From assembly GCA_020621965.1 (NCBI GenBank), contig JAHRYV010000003.1, forward strand, positions 1 to 64,000: DNA of 64,000 nucleotides. The letters run 5' to 3'. The DNA comes from Curvibacter sp. GTDB lineage: Bacteria; Pseudomonadota; Gammaproteobacteria; Burkholderiales; Burkholderiaceae_C. The notes below the pieces were generated by a model. It ran no database searches. It was not told where the DNA came from and saw nothing but the letters and a program-made list of their open reading frames with translations. A program made the translations under genes and the position numbers. Below are positions 27,355 to 37,293 of this stretch, in pieces (within the stretch, counting starts at the first letter, position 1; every line of letters starts with the position of its first letter).

Positions 27355-29820
27355 TCAGGCCGGCGGCACCATCTGCTCCGTCGGGGTGCCGCGGTACTGC
27401 CAGTAACGGCGCGCCCCGTCGCGCTCGCAGTGCGTCTGCTGCGGCTGGGCCGAGTGCCAGCGCAGCGCCCCGCATTGCGGCGTGGCGATGACGCGGATGT
27501 CGCGCGCCTCGTAACGCGCCAGCACGTCGGGCGCCGGATGCCCGAAACGGTTGCGGTAGCCGGCCTGCACCAGCGCCAGGCGCGGCGCCACCGCGTCGAG
27601 GAAACCCGCCGTGCTGGAAGTCTTGCTGCCATGGTGCGGCACCAGCAGCACATCGGCTTGCAAGGATGCCCCGGTGGCGAGCAGCCGGGCCTCCTGCGCC
27701 TTCTCGATGTCGCCCGCCAGCAGCACGGCCTGCGTCGCATTGCGGATGCGCAGCACGCAGGACAGCGCATTGCTGCGCCGGGCGCTGGCGTAGTCGGCCG
27801 GCTGCGGGTGCAGGATCTCGAAGTGCACACCGTCCCACTCCCAGGCCTGGCCGGCGGCGCAGCGCTGACCGCCGCCGCGCGCCAGCAGCGTGTGCCCGTC
27901 CTCCAGCGAACTCCACAGGCCTGCCTGGGGCTGCGCGGCCAGCACCGCAGCGGCGCCACCGGTGTGGTCGCTGTCGCGATGACTCAGCAGCAGGCGGTCC
28001 AGCCGCACGTCGTAGGCCCGCAGCAGCGGCACCAGTACACGCTGGCCGGCATCGCTGTCGTTGGAGTAACGCGGCCCGCTGTCGTAGAGCAGGGCGTGCG
28101 TGGCCGTGCGCACCAGCACCGCATTGCCCTGGCCGATGTCGGCCGCCAGCAGTTCGAACTGGCCCGGCGCCGGGCGCGGCACCTGCCACAACAGCACGGG
28201 CAGCAGCAGGGGCAGGGCGCTCAGGCGCAGCCGCCAGGGCAGGCGCAGCACCAGCAGCAAGCCGCCCAGTACCCCCGCCAGGCCCGCCCACAGCGGCGCC
28301 TGGGCCACCGACAACACGGCCAGTGGCAGCGTCGCCAGCCCTTCGAGCCAGCCGCCCAGCCACTGCACCGTGAGCGCCGCCACGTCCCACAGGGCAGGCC
28401 ACAGCACGCCCAGCAGGGCCAGCGGCGTGACCAGCAGCGTGACCCAGGGGATGGCCAGCAGATTGGCCAGCAGGCTCACCAGCGAGAGCTGGCCGAACAG
28501 GAGCAGCGTCAGCGGCGCCAGCGCCAGCGTGATCAGCACCTGCTCGCGCAGCAGCCCCAGCAGGCGCTGGCGCAGCGTGAACGGCATTTCCTGCGGCGCC
28601 TGGGTCCCGCCGGCGAACAGCACACCCACGGCAACAAAACTCAGCCAGAAGCCCGGCTGCAGCAGGGCCCAGGGATCGGCCAGCAGCACCACGGCCGCCG
28701 CCAGCAGCCACAGCGGCGGCCAGGGCCAGCGCCGCGCCGACAGCCTGAGCAGGCTGACCGTGGCCAGCATGAGGATGGTGCGCTGCGCCGGCACACCCCA
28801 GCCGCTGAACAGCGCATAGGCTGTGGCCAGCAGCAGGCCGCCCAGCAGGCCCGCATGCTGGGCCGGAACGGCCAGGCACAGGCGTGGCGAGCTGCGCCAC
28901 AGGCTGCGCAGCAGCAGCGCGGCCAGCCAGGCGAACAGGGTGATGTGCAGGCCGGAGATGCTCATGAGGTGCGCCACGCCGGTGGCGCGGAACACGTCCC
29001 AGTCGCCGCGTGCGATGGCCTGCTGGTCTCCGGTCACCAGGGCCGCCACGATGCCCATGGCGCGAGCGCGGGCCTCGTCGGCCGGCGTGTCGACGAGGGC
29101 CGGCGCCCGCCGCACGATGGCGTCGCGCACCTGCTGGCGGGCCCACTCCACCGGGTGCTGCCAGCTCTGCCCTAGCCCCTGCGGCGGCGGGTCGCGCCGG
29201 CCGGCGCGCACATACCCGGTGGCCTGCAGGCCCTGTTCCCACAGCCAGAGCTCGAAGTCGAAACCGTGCGGGTTGCGCGCCCCGTGCGGCGCGCGCAGCC
29301 GCGCCGTGAACTGCCAGCGTTCGCCGGCCTGCAGGTCGGGCGGCAGTTGCGCGGGCTCCAGCAGCACGCCGTCTTCGTTGCGAAAGCCGCCGTACCAGCT
29401 CAGGTAGAGCTGGGGCGGCACCGCGACCGCCTGATCGTCCAGCGTCGCGCCCTCCACCAGGAAGCGAAAGCGCGTGCTGTTGTCGCCGAACTGGGGCATG
29501 GCGCTGATGCGGCCAGTGATTCTGATGTCTTTGCCTTCCAGTGCCGGGTTCAAGGCCTGTTGCTGGAACAGTGTCGCGCGCAGACCGGTGCTGGCGTGGC
29601 CGAGCAGGGCCGTGGCGATGAAGATGGTGAGCAGTCTGGCGGCTTGTCGGCGCAGTCTGAACAGCACCAGAGTCAGTGCGAGGGATGTCGCCGCCAGCAG
29701 GCCGTAATGGCTGGCAGGCCAGAGTTCGCTTTGCTGCAGTTGCAGGGCGAGGCCGGCGATCCAGCCCAGGAGGGCCGGAGTCAGCAGTCTGGCGTTGCTC
29801 TGAACTGGGCGGTTCGGCAT
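27355..29820 (-). CDS. comEC: ComEC/Rec2 competence membrane protein
   Basis: An 821-residue multi-membrane protein forming the DNA-uptake channel of natural transformation. Residues 1-190 contain the DUF4131/OB-like part; a ComEC core with many hydrophobic segments lies around 220-520, including GVAHLMSISGLHITLFAWL. The C-terminal part is a metallo-beta-lactamase domain with LLLSHRDSDHTGGAA and VPHHGSKTSS, the probable nuclease that degrades the non-transported strand. Full-length by family standard. It ends beside mltB and begins next to the large inverted repeat. Confidence 0.93.
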   Translation of the reverse strand: MPNRPVQSNARLLTPALLGWIAGLALQLQQSELWPASHYGLLAATSLALTLVLFRLRRQAARLLTIFIATALLGHASTGLRATLFQQQALNPALEGKDIRITGRISAMPQFGDNSTRFRFLVEGATLDDQAVAVPPQLYLSWYGGFRNEDGVLLEPAQLPPDLQAGERWQFTARLRAPHGARNPHGFDFELWLWEQGLQATGYVRAGRRDPPPQGLGQSWQHPVEWARQQVRDAIVRRAPALVDTPADEARARAMGIVAALVTGDQQAIARGDWDVFRATGVAHLMSISGLHITLFAWLAALLLRSLWRSSPRLCLAVPAQHAGLLGGLLLATAYALFSGWGVPAQRTILMLATVSLLRLSARRWPWPPLWLLAAAVVLLADPWALLQPGFWLSFVAVGVLFAGGTQAPQEMPFTLRQRLLGLLREQVLITLALAPLTLLLFGQLSLVSLLANLLAIPWVTLLVTPLALLGVLWPALWDVAALTVQWLGGWLEGLATLPLAVLSVAQAPLWAGLAGVLGGLLLVLRLPWRLRLSALPLLLPVLLWQVPRPAPGQFELLAADIGQGNAVLVRTATHALLYDSGPRYSNDSDAGQRVLVPLLRAYDVRLDRLLLSHRDSDHTGGAAAVLAAQPQAGLWSSLEDGHTLLARGGGQRCAAGQAWEWDGVHFEILHPQPADYASARRSNALSCVLRIRNATQAVLLAGDIEKAQEARLLATGASLQADVLLVPHHGSKTSSTAGFLDAVAPRLALVQAGYRNRFGHPAPDVLARYEARDIRVIATPQCGALRWHSAQPQQTHCERDGARRYWQYRGTPTEQMVPPA

Positions 29821-29860
29821 GCCGCCATGCTAACGGCTTATTTTTTGTTGCATATGCAAT

Positions 29861-30383
29861 ATGCGCCGCATTGTCGGGATGTGCCCCCGACAGGGCAGTA
29901 ACTTTCTTTTGCTTCGCCAAAAGAAAGTCACCAAAGAAAAGGCGAGCCGGATTCGTCGGCCCTGCGCTGCGCTACGGGCACGCTGCGTTGCTCGGGATCG
30001 GCGGGAAGCGCAGAAACTCGCTGCGCTCAAACATCTGCGCTTCTTTCTCCGCCGCTCCCTGCGCTACTCGCCTCCTCATGACGGCGGTGGGGACCGAATA
30101 CCAGATACCAAGACAACAAGGACGCGCCATGGCGCGTCCTTGTGGGGTTCGGCTGTTTGGTTCCCTATGCCGTGTGGCAGGGCTGAGCAGCGCAGCAGCG
30201 GGCGGATCAGGGCGGGCGTTGTTTGAGCGCAGCGAGTTTAGCCCGACCCCGCCCGATGCGAGCAGCGCAAGGTACCCCGCAGGGGCCCTGACTTCGGCTC
30301 GCCTTCTCTTTGCTTACTTTCTCTTGGCGAAGCAAGAGAAAGTGAGCGCGCTGCCGGGCGCACATCCCGGCAATGCCTCGCAT
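29861..30383. repeat. Giant imperfect inverted repeat filling the comEC-DUF58 gap
   Basis: This is the only long gene-free stretch in the window (29821-30405). The left half matches the reverse complement of the right half along about 250 bases with small indels. Best-conserved pieces are the outer ends (29861-29883 against 30361-30383, three mismatches), hairpin units ACTTTCTTTTG-loop-CAAAAGAAAGT (29901-29928) and ACTTTCTCTTG-loop-CAAGAGAAAGT (30316-30343), whose differing bases keep pairing, and a perfect 20-base match (30014-30033 with 30220-30239). Short frames inside it are repeat-derived, not genes. It may be a MITE-like or REP-type element, or two head-to-head copies of one repeat. Confidence 0.85.
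30116..30143. repeat. Perfect 28-bp palindrome at the centre of the inverted repeat
   Basis: The sequence 30116-30143 equals its own reverse complement; its core is GACGCGCCATGGCGCGTC flanked by ACAAG and CTTGT. Its centre (30129.5) is close to the midpoint of the surrounding inverted repeat. Confidence 0.95.
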
Positions 30384-30405
30384 GCAGTGACGTGATGGAG
30401 GACGG

Positions 30406-31415
30406 CTAGTACAGAGCCAAGGCTTCCAGACACCGCCGCTTGTGCGTCTCCCCCTGCTCAGGCGGCAACTCAAGGCCCGGCAGGCGCAGGCCGTAATCGA
30501 GCTCCCGCTCCTCAGACTCCAGCACCCAGGCGCACAGCCGTGACAGCCGCTGCTCCAGCGTCGCGCCATATGTCTCGTTCAGGTCCAGCCAGAGCTGGAA
30601 GTGCTGGGCCTGCAGGCTGTCGCGGCTGACCAGTTCGTCGGTCTTGGCGGCTTTCTTCCAGACGATGCTCTTGAGCGGGTCGCCGCGGCGGTAGGGGCGC
30701 ACACCGTCGAACTCGCTGCTGGCCACGTGGCGGGCGGCGCCACCGCCGCTGCTGTGCGGCTGCCCCGCGGGCAGGGGCGGCGGGGTGGCCTCGGCGCCCG
30801 GGTAGACCAGCACGCCGGAAGCCGGGCGCCAGACGGTCCAGACGCGGAAGATGCCCAAAGGGAAGCGGGTCTCGGCCGTGAGCGCCGGCACGGTGTGGCG
30901 GCCGCGCGGCAGGCCCGCCAGCATCAGCTCCACGTCGGTGCTGCCCAGGCCGGGCACGTCGCACCAGACCCAGTGGGCGCCGTCGGGCCGGTGGTAGACC
31001 TGCAGGCCGATGCCGTAGCGCGGCGCGCGGCGCGCGTTGTGCAGCGTGATGCGCAACTGCGTGGGGGCGCCGGCGTGGTGCGCCGCCGGCGGGTGCAGCA
31101 CCAGGGTCAGACCGCGCAGCGTGCCGTGCGAGATGTAGGTGCTGACGACGGCGCTGCCGCCGAGCAGGAAGGTCAGCAGGTAGCCCAGGTTGAGCTGGTA
31201 GTTGATGGAGGCCACCAGCAGCACCAGCAGCGTGGCGGCCAGCATGAAGCCGGCGCGTGTGGGCAGGATGTAGACGTTGCGCTGGGTCAGTGTCAGCGTG
31301 TCGCTGGCGGGCAGACGGGCCTGCCACCAGCGATCGAAGCGGGCCCGCACATGGGCCAGCGGCCGCAGCACGAGGTTCGGCAGGGGCTGCGCGCCGTTCA
31401 TGGGTGTGCCCGGCA

Positions 31416-31416
<1 letters not shown>
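30406..31416 (-). CDS. DUF58 domain protein
   Basis: A 336-residue membrane-anchored protein. Two hydrophobic segments near residues 55-95 precede a domain with SSEFDGVRPYRRGDPLKSIVWKKAAKTDELVSRD, the DUF58 signature (VRPYRRGD and WKKAAKTD are key). DUF58 proteins are vWA-related partners of MoxR ATPases. The ATG at 31416 overlaps the moxR stop (ATGA), so the two form one transcript moxR-DUF58. An alternative start five codons later is possible. Confidence 0.88.
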
Positions 31417-32336
<920 letters not shown>

Positions 32337-32422
32337 GACGTGACCTTAACCGAATTTTTCCACGGCCTGTCGTCACAAGCGCCTCCACGGCGTTTGTGTG
32401 GGCAGGCCCTGACAGGTGAGAC

Positions 32423-33376
32423 ATGAGCAAGACGGGCTACTACACCCATCAAGATTGCCGCAAGCACGAAATGGGGTCGGGACACCCCGAGTGCCCCGAG
32501 CGGCTCGACGCCATCGAGGACCGTCTGCTGGTGACGGGACTGGACCATGCGCTGGCGCGCCTGGAGGCGCCGCTGGCGTCGGTGGAGGAAATGGAGCTGG
32601 CCCACGGCCGCATGCATCTGGCGGCGTTGCGCGGCCTGAGCAGCAGCCTGACCGAGGAAGTGGCGGCCGGCGGCCCGAGCCATGTCCACGTCGATCCCGA
32701 CACCTCCATGAACGTGCACTCCTGGACTGCCATCCTGCGCGGCGCCGGGGCCGCGATGGCGGCCACCGATGCGGTGATCGCCGGTGAGCTGGAGAACGCC
32801 TTCTGCGCCATCCGTCCGCCCGGGCACCATGCCTGCCGCGACAAGGCCATGGGCTTCTGCTTTGTCAACAACGTGGCGCTGGCGGCCAAGTACGCGGTGG
32901 AGCGCCATGGGCTCAAGCGCGTGGCCATCGCCGATTTCGACGTGCACCATGGCAACGGCACCGAGGACATCGTGGCCGACGACGAGCGCATCCTCATGGT
33001 GAGCATCTACCAGCATCCGTTCTACCCGCACGGCGGCGCGCGGCCCGATACCGCCACCATGGTCAATGTGCCGGTGCCGGCCTATACCAAGGGCATGGAG
33101 GTGCGCGAGCTGATCGAGATGCTGTGGATGCCGCGCCTGGAATCCTTCAAGCCGGAGATGATCTTCATCAGCGCCGGCTTCGATGCGCACCGCGAGGACG
33201 ACATGGGCCAGCTGGGCCTGGTCGAGAACGACTATGCCTGGATCACCGGGCGCCTGAAGGACGTGGCGCGCCGCCACAGCAAGGGGCGCATTGTGTCCTG
33301 CCTGGAAGGCGGCTACAGCCTCAGCGCGCTGGGCCGCAGCGTGGAAGCGCATCTGCGCGTATTGGCAGACGTTTAG
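32423..33376 (+). CDS. Histone-deacetylase-family protein
   Basis: A 317-residue arginase/deacetylase-fold zinc hydrolase. It shows the AIRPPGHHACRDKAMGFC tandem-His motif, VAIADFDVHHGNGTEDI with the zinc ligands Asp and His, ISAGFDAHREDDMG and SCLEGGYS. Bacterial relatives include acetylpolyamine amidohydrolases and AcuC-like deacetylases; the substrate here is not determined. RBS-like AGGTGAG precedes the ATG. Repeat copy B begins directly at its stop. Confidence 0.9.
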   Translation: MSKTGYYTHQDCRKHEMGSGHPECPERLDAIEDRLLVTGLDHALARLEAPLASVEEMELAHGRMHLAALRGLSSSLTEEVAAGGPSHVHVDPDTSMNVHSWTAILRGAGAAMAATDAVIAGELENAFCAIRPPGHHACRDKAMGFCFVNNVALAAKYAVERHGLKRVAIADFDVHHGNGTEDIVADDERILMVSIYQHPFYPHGGARPDTATMVNVPVPAYTKGMEVRELIEMLWMPRLESFKPEMIFISAGFDAHREDDMGQLGLVENDYAWITGRLKDVARRHSKGRIVSCLEGGYSLSALGRSVEAHLRVLADV

Positions 33377-33473
33377 CTCCCCCCAGGCTCCGCTCCCTAC
33401 GTTCGCTTCGCCACCCCCCCTTGCAGGGAGCAACGCCAGTGGCTAAGGCTTTGCCGGTTCCACGGCGTTTCGC
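33376..33473. repeat. Dispersed intergenic repeat, copy B
   Basis: This occupies the gap between the deacetylase gene and the DsrE gene. It shares AACGCCAGTGGC, a variable 6-8 bases, then GCCGGTTCCACGGCGTTTC with copy A, and has the same order of elements (CCCCCC..., Cys-rich-like GC arm, core). It is the most diverged of the three copies. Confidence 0.75.
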
Positions 33474-33499
33474 GACCAGGTCACTACACGCGTTGCCGG

Positions 33500-33982
33500 T
33501 TACCACGCGATGTAGGCGTAGCCCTTTTCCTGCAGCTCCATGATGGCGGCGGCGCCGACTTCCTCGACGCGGGCGAAGTCCAGCATGTCGCTTTTCTCCC
33601 AGCCGAGGGTGTGCATGGTGTTGCCGCAGGCGATGAACTCGATGCCGTAGGACTCGCTCATGCCGCGCACGCGTTGCTGCAGAGTCTTGGGGACCGGCCG
33701 CCTGGGTTTCTTGGCCAGCAGGTGGATGCCCGGGCCCCAGGCCACGACCACGATGCTGACGTCGTCCACGTATTTCTTCAGCATGGCGCTGATCGAGTTG
33801 AGGATGGCCTCCTGGTACTCGGGCTCGTGGCGGTTGATCTGATAGACCACCTTGTGCGGCGGGCCGTCGTTCGTGGCAGCGGTCTGGGCCGCTGCCGCCG
33901 GGGCGGGCAGGGCTGCGCCGGCCGTGGCGGCGGCCACGGCGGTGAACAGCTGGCGGCGGGGCAAGGAATTGGAATGGGACAT
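33500..33982 (-). CDS. Tat-exported DsrE-family protein
   Basis: A 160-residue protein. The N-terminus MSHSNSLPRRQLFTAVAAATA contains a twin-arginine signal (PRRQLF) followed by an Ala-rich hydrophobic stretch and a likely AxA cleavage site. The mature part resembles DsrE/DsrF-like folds (HKVVYQINRHEPEYQEAILNSI; VVVAWGPGIHLLAKK), with one Cys in FIACGNTMHTLGW that corresponds to the sulfur-carrying position of that family. Role likely in periplasmic sulfur relay, which is an inference. It is divergent from the mechanosensitive channel gene. Confidence 0.72.
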   Translation of the reverse strand: MSHSNSLPRRQLFTAVAAATAGAALPAPAAAAQTAATNDGPPHKVVYQINRHEPEYQEAILNSISAMLKKYVDDVSIVVVAWGPGIHLLAKKPRRPVPKTLQQRVRGMSESYGIEFIACGNTMHTLGWEKSDMLDFARVEEVGAAAIMELQEKGYAYIAW

Positions 33983-34123
33983 GGAGCTCTCTCGAATTGA
34001 CTGGCGTCTGGATCAGTCTAATGGACCGGAAGTTCCCCAAGCGCGGCCGGGGTGATCGGCGCGGGCTGATTCGGGGACAATCGTGGCTGACCCAAGTACC
34101 CAGCCCCAAGGACGGACCCTCTG

Positions 34124-35356
34124 ATGACTGAACTGCAACATCTCCTGCGCGACCTGGGCGGTGCCCGCGTCTGGGTGGAAGTGCTGGTGCTGCTGGCCTG
34201 TCTGGCCCTGGCCTATGGCGTCGCCCGGCTGGCGCGGCGCGGCCACGGGGACGATTCGGTCTGGTTCGGGCGCCATGTCTTCGACGGTCTGCTGTTTCCG
34301 GTGCTGGCCCTGCTGCTGGTCTATGCGGCCCGTCATGGCGTGGCCCAGGTCCAGCCGGTGGCGGTGCTCAAGGTGGCCCTGCCCATCTTCACCTCGCTGG
34401 CGGTGATACGCCTGATCGTGCGCGTGCTGGGCGCTTCCTTTGCGCAGACCCCCTCGGTGCAGCTGGTGGGCAATCTGGTGTCCTGGCTGGCCTGGGGTGG
34501 CGCCGTGCTCTGGATCACCGGCCTGCTGCCGGCCGTGCTCGACGAGCTGGAGGCCGTCCACATCGCCTTCGGCAAGTCGCGTATCAGTCTGCGTACCGTG
34601 CTGGAGGGCACGCTGTCGTCGGGCGTGATGCTGGTGGTGGTGCTGTGGATCTCGGCCACGATCGAGCGGCGCATCCTGCGCGAGGCGGTGGGCGATCTGT
34701 CCATGCGCAAGGTGGCGGCCAACGCCATCCGCGCCGGCCTGCTGCTGATCGGCCTGCTGTTCGCGCTGTCGGCCGTCGGTGTGGACCTGACGGCCTTGTC
34801 CGTGCTGGGCGGCGCGTTGGGCGTCGGCCTGGGGTTCGGTCTGCAGAAACTGGCGGCCAACTATGTCAGCGGTTTTGTCATCCTGCTGGAGCGCTCGCTG
34901 CGCATCGGCGACATGGTGCGTGTCGACGGCTTCGAGGGGGTGGTGACCGACATCAAGACGCGCTACACCCTGATCCGCGCCCTCAATGGCCGCGAGTCGG
35001 TGGTGCCCAACGAGCTGATCATCACCCAGCGGGTGGAGAACCTGTCGACGGCCGATCCCAAGATGCTGCTGACCGTCAACGTCTCGGTCGGCTACGACAG
35101 CGACGTGGAGCGGGTGCGCGAGATCCTGTGTGCCGCGGCCGCCGCCAGTGAGCGCGTGCTCAGGGAGCCGGCGCCCGCGGCCTACCTGGCCGGTTTCGGC
35201 GCCGACGGCCTGGATTTTTCGCTGGCGCTGTGGATCACCGACCCCGAGAACGGCCAGCTCAGCCTGCGCTCGGAGATCAACCTGGCCGTCCTGCGCGGCC
35301 TGCGCGAGGCCGGCATCGACATCCCGTATCCGCAACGGGTGGTGCACATGAAATGA
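34124..35356 (+). CDS. MscS-type mechanosensitive channel
   Basis: A 410-residue inner-membrane channel. Five or six hydrophobic segments lie in the first 260 residues. The pore-lining helix is near 215-250 (LGGALGVGLGFGLQKLAANY, with the Gly/Ala packing pattern), and the beta domain starts LLERSLRIGDMVRVDGFEGVVTDI. The C-terminal alpha/beta domain includes VPNELIITQRVENLS. It would release solutes on hypo-osmotic shock. It stands alone ahead of etfBA. Confidence 0.88.
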   Translation: MTELQHLLRDLGGARVWVEVLVLLACLALAYGVARLARRGHGDDSVWFGRHVFDGLLFPVLALLLVYAARHGVAQVQPVAVLKVALPIFTSLAVIRLIVRVLGASFAQTPSVQLVGNLVSWLAWGGAVLWITGLLPAVLDELEAVHIAFGKSRISLRTVLEGTLSSGVMLVVVLWISATIERRILREAVGDLSMRKVAANAIRAGLLLIGLLFALSAVGVDLTALSVLGGALGVGLGFGLQKLAANYVSGFVILLERSLRIGDMVRVDGFEGVVTDIKTRYTLIRALNGRESVVPNELIITQRVENLSTADPKMLLTVNVSVGYDSDVERVREILCAAAAASERVLREPAPAAYLAGFGADGLDFSLALWITDPENGQLSLRSEINLAVLRGLREAGIDIPYPQRVVHMK

Positions 35357-35385
35357 GCGGCCTTCCGGTCGGCCAGAACTCTGCG

Positions 35386-35391
35386 TATAAT
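35386..35391 (+). promoter_or_regulatory. Candidate -10 (TATAAT) upstream of etfBA
   Basis: A perfect TATAAT lies 30 bases after the channel gene stop and 134 bases before etfB. It is followed by an A-run / ACGATCGT / T-run hairpin (35392-35425). The -35 at the right distance is weak (TTCCGG). Confidence 0.4.
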
Positions 35392-35469
35392 CTAAAAAAG
35401 CACGATCGTTCGTTTTTTCGTGTCGCCTTGGCAGCGTTCCCGGATGGTGCGCTGCAATAGAATCCTGTG

Positions 35470-35487
35470 ATTGACGTGCACGTCAAT
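35470..35487. promoter_or_regulatory. 18-bp perfect palindrome, likely operator of etfBA
   Basis: ATTGACGTGCACGTCAAT is an exact palindrome about 38 bases before the etfB ATG. It resembles TTGACGT-NN-ACGTCAA operators described for regulators of fatty-acid and branched-chain amino-acid degradation (LiuR type) in proteobacteria, a fitting role for an ETF operon. The regulator is not in this window. Confidence 0.6.
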
Positions 35488-35524
35488 TGCATGAACCCGA
35501 ACACAAACTAGCTGGAGTCGCCTC

Positions 35525-36184
35525 ATGAAAGTCCTGGTAGCCGTCAAGCGCGTGGTGGACTACAACGTCAAGGTCCGCGTGAAGTCGGACAACACGGGCG
35601 TTGATATTGCCAACGTGAAGATGAGCATGAACCCCTTCGACGAGATTGCCGTCGAAGAAGCCGTGCGCCTGAAGGAAAAAGGCGTCGTGTCCGAAGTCAT
35701 CGCCGTTTCCTGCGGCGTGGCCCAGTGCCAGGAAACCCTGCGCACCGCCATGGCCATCGGCGCCGACCGCGCCATCCTGGTCGAAACCAGTGAGGAGCTG
35801 CAGCCCCTGGCCGTGGCCAAGCTGCTCAAGGCCCTGGCCGACCTGCCGCAAGCCACCTTCGCCTCCAAGGTCGAGATCGCCGACGGCAAAGCCAAAGTCA
35901 CCCGCGAAGTCGACGGCGGCCTGGAGACGCTCTCCATCAGCCTGCCGGCCATCGTCACCACCGACCTGCGCCTGAACGAGCCGCGTTATGTCACGCTGCC
36001 CAACATCATGAAGGCCAAGAAAAAGCAGCTCGACACCCTCAAGCCCGAAGACCTGGGTGTGAACGTCGCCCCGCGCATCAAGACCCTCAAGGTCTCGGAA
36101 CCCCCGAAGCGCAGCGCTGGCATCAAGGTGCCCGACGTCGCCACCCTGGTGGCCAAGCTGAAGAACGAAGCGAAAGTCATTTAA
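35525..36184 (+). CDS. etfB: Electron transfer flavoprotein beta subunit, internally shortened
   Basis: The N-terminus [20 protein letters not shown] and the C-terminal half are excellent EtfB. ETF accepts electrons from acyl-CoA dehydrogenases and passes them to ETF:quinone oxidoreductase. The product is 219 residues, 30 fewer than the usual 249. Compared with the family as I know it, LLKAL joins directly to ADLPQATF; the missing part is the conserved AMP-binding stretch containing LGKQAIDDDANQTGQM. The loss is in frame. A GCCCTGG microhomology fits the junction. GGAG precedes the ATG. It may be an assembly deletion or a damaged gene; the neighbour etfA looks intact. Confidence 0.9.
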   Translation: MKVLVAVKRVVDYNVKVRVKSDNTGVDIANVKMSMNPFDEIAVEEAVRLKEKGVVSEVIAVSCGVAQCQETLRTAMAIGADRAILVETSEELQPLAVAKLLKALADLPQATFASKVEIADGKAKVTREVDGGLETLSISLPAIVTTDLRLNEPRYVTLPNIMKAKKKQLDTLKPEDLGVNVAPRIKTLKVSEPPKRSAGIKVPDVATLVAKLKNEAKVI

Positions 36185-36270
36185 CCCCCTGAGTCGGCCT
36201 GGCGGCCGCCTTCCCCCAAGGGGGACGAAGCCAGTGGCCCGGCCAAGCCGGTTCCACGGCTTCCCTGGAA
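36184..36270. repeat. Dispersed intergenic repeat, copy C, between etfB and etfA
   Basis: It begins at the etfB stop and contains CCCCC-AAG-GGGG and the core GCCAGTGGCCCGGCCAAGCC then GGTTCCACGGCTTCCC, closely like copy A. It sits inside the etfBA operon without a terminator T-tract. Confidence 0.8.
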
Positions 36271-36293
36271 CAGACACCGAGAGGATACGCATC

Positions 36294-37226
36294 ATGACTG
36301 CACTTGTTATTGCCGAACACGACAACGCCTCCATCAAGGGCGCCACCCTCAACACCGTCGCCGCGGCCCTGGCCTGCGGGGGCGACGTCCACGTGCTGGT
36401 GGCCGGCCACAACGCTGCCGCGGCCGCGGCCGCTGCGGCCCAGATCGCCGGCGTGAGCAAGGTCATCCATGCCGACGGTGCCCAGCTGGCGCACGGCCTG
36501 GCCGAGAACGTCGCCGCCCAGGTGCTGGCCATCGCGGGCAACTACAGCCACATCCTGTTCCCGGCCACCGCCTCGGGCAAGAATGTGGCCCCGCGTGTGG
36601 CCGCCAAGCTCGACGTGGCCCAGATCTCCGACATCACCAAGGTGGAGAGCCCCGACACCTTCGAGCGCCCGATCTACGCCGGCAACGCCATCGCCACCGT
36701 GCAGAGCCTGGATGCCAAGAAGGTCATCACCGTGCGTACCACCGGTTTCGATCCGGCGCCTGCTACCGGTGGCAGCGCCGCCGTGGAAACCGCAGCGGCT
36801 GCGGCCGACAGCGGCAAGAGCAGCTTCGTCGGTTCCGAGATCGCCAAGAACGATCGCCCCGAACTCACCGCCGCCAAGATCATCGTCTCCGGCGGCCGCG
36901 CCCTGGGTTCGAGCGAGAAGTTCAACGAGGTCATGACCCCGCTGGCCGACAAGCTGGGTGCCGCCATCGGTGCCAGCCGCGCCGCGGTGGATGCAGGTTA
37001 TGCGCCCAACGACCTGCAGGTCGGCCAGACCGGCAAGATCGTCGCGCCGCAGCTCTACATCGCCTGCGGCATCAGCGGCGCCATCCAGCACCTGGCCGGC
37101 ATGAAGGACAGCAAGGTGATCGTGGCCATCAACAAGGATCCCGAGGCGCCGATCTTCAGCGTGGCCGACTACGGCCTGGAAGCCGACCTGTTCACGGCTG
37201 TGCCCGAGCTGGTCAAGGCCCTCTGA
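36294..37226 (+). CDS. etfA: Electron transfer flavoprotein alpha subunit
   Basis: A 310-residue EtfA of normal length. The FAD-binding C-terminal domain shows [57 protein letters not shown] in sequence order (key GQTGK and GISGAIQH) and [20 protein letters not shown] at 36294 with GAGAGG upstream is chosen; the in-frame extension to the left is the repeat. It completes etfBA with EtfB. A hairpin follows its stop. Confidence 0.95.
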   Translation: MTALVIAEHDNASIKGATLNTVAAALACGGDVHVLVAGHNAAAAAAAAAQIAGVSKVIHADGAQLAHGLAENVAAQVLAIAGNYSHILFPATASGKNVAPRVAAKLDVAQISDITKVESPDTFERPIYAGNAIATVQSLDAKKVITVRTTGFDPAPATGGSAAVETAAAAADSGKSSFVGSEIAKNDRPELTAAKIIVSGGRALGSSEKFNEVMTPLADKLGAAIGASRAAVDAGYAPNDLQVGQTGKIVAPQLYIACGISGAIQHLAGMKDSKVIVAINKDPEAPIFSVADYGLEADLFTAVPELVKAL

Positions 37227-37234
37227 GCTGACAC

Positions 37235-37258
37235 AAGGCATCGTTCGCGGTGCCTTTT
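37235..37258 (+). terminator. Weak terminator / attenuator after etfA
   Basis: AAGGCATC and GGTGCCTT pair (one G-U) around a 6-base loop and are followed by TTTT. It could separate etfBA from the acyl-CoA dehydrogenase gene or only dampen read-through. Confidence 0.55.
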
Positions 37259-37293
37259 CATTTCCCGTTACCGATTGCCGTTGGAGATACGCC

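Noticed and set aside
27350-29920. 856-codon frame in another phase of the comEC strand
   Set aside because: It overlaps the convincing ComEC frame completely and is Ala/Gly/Arg-rich with no domain.
29676-30569. Short frames over the large inverted repeat
   Set aside because: They read into the palindromic repeat; the peptides from the two halves resemble each other because the DNA is repeated, not because they are genes.
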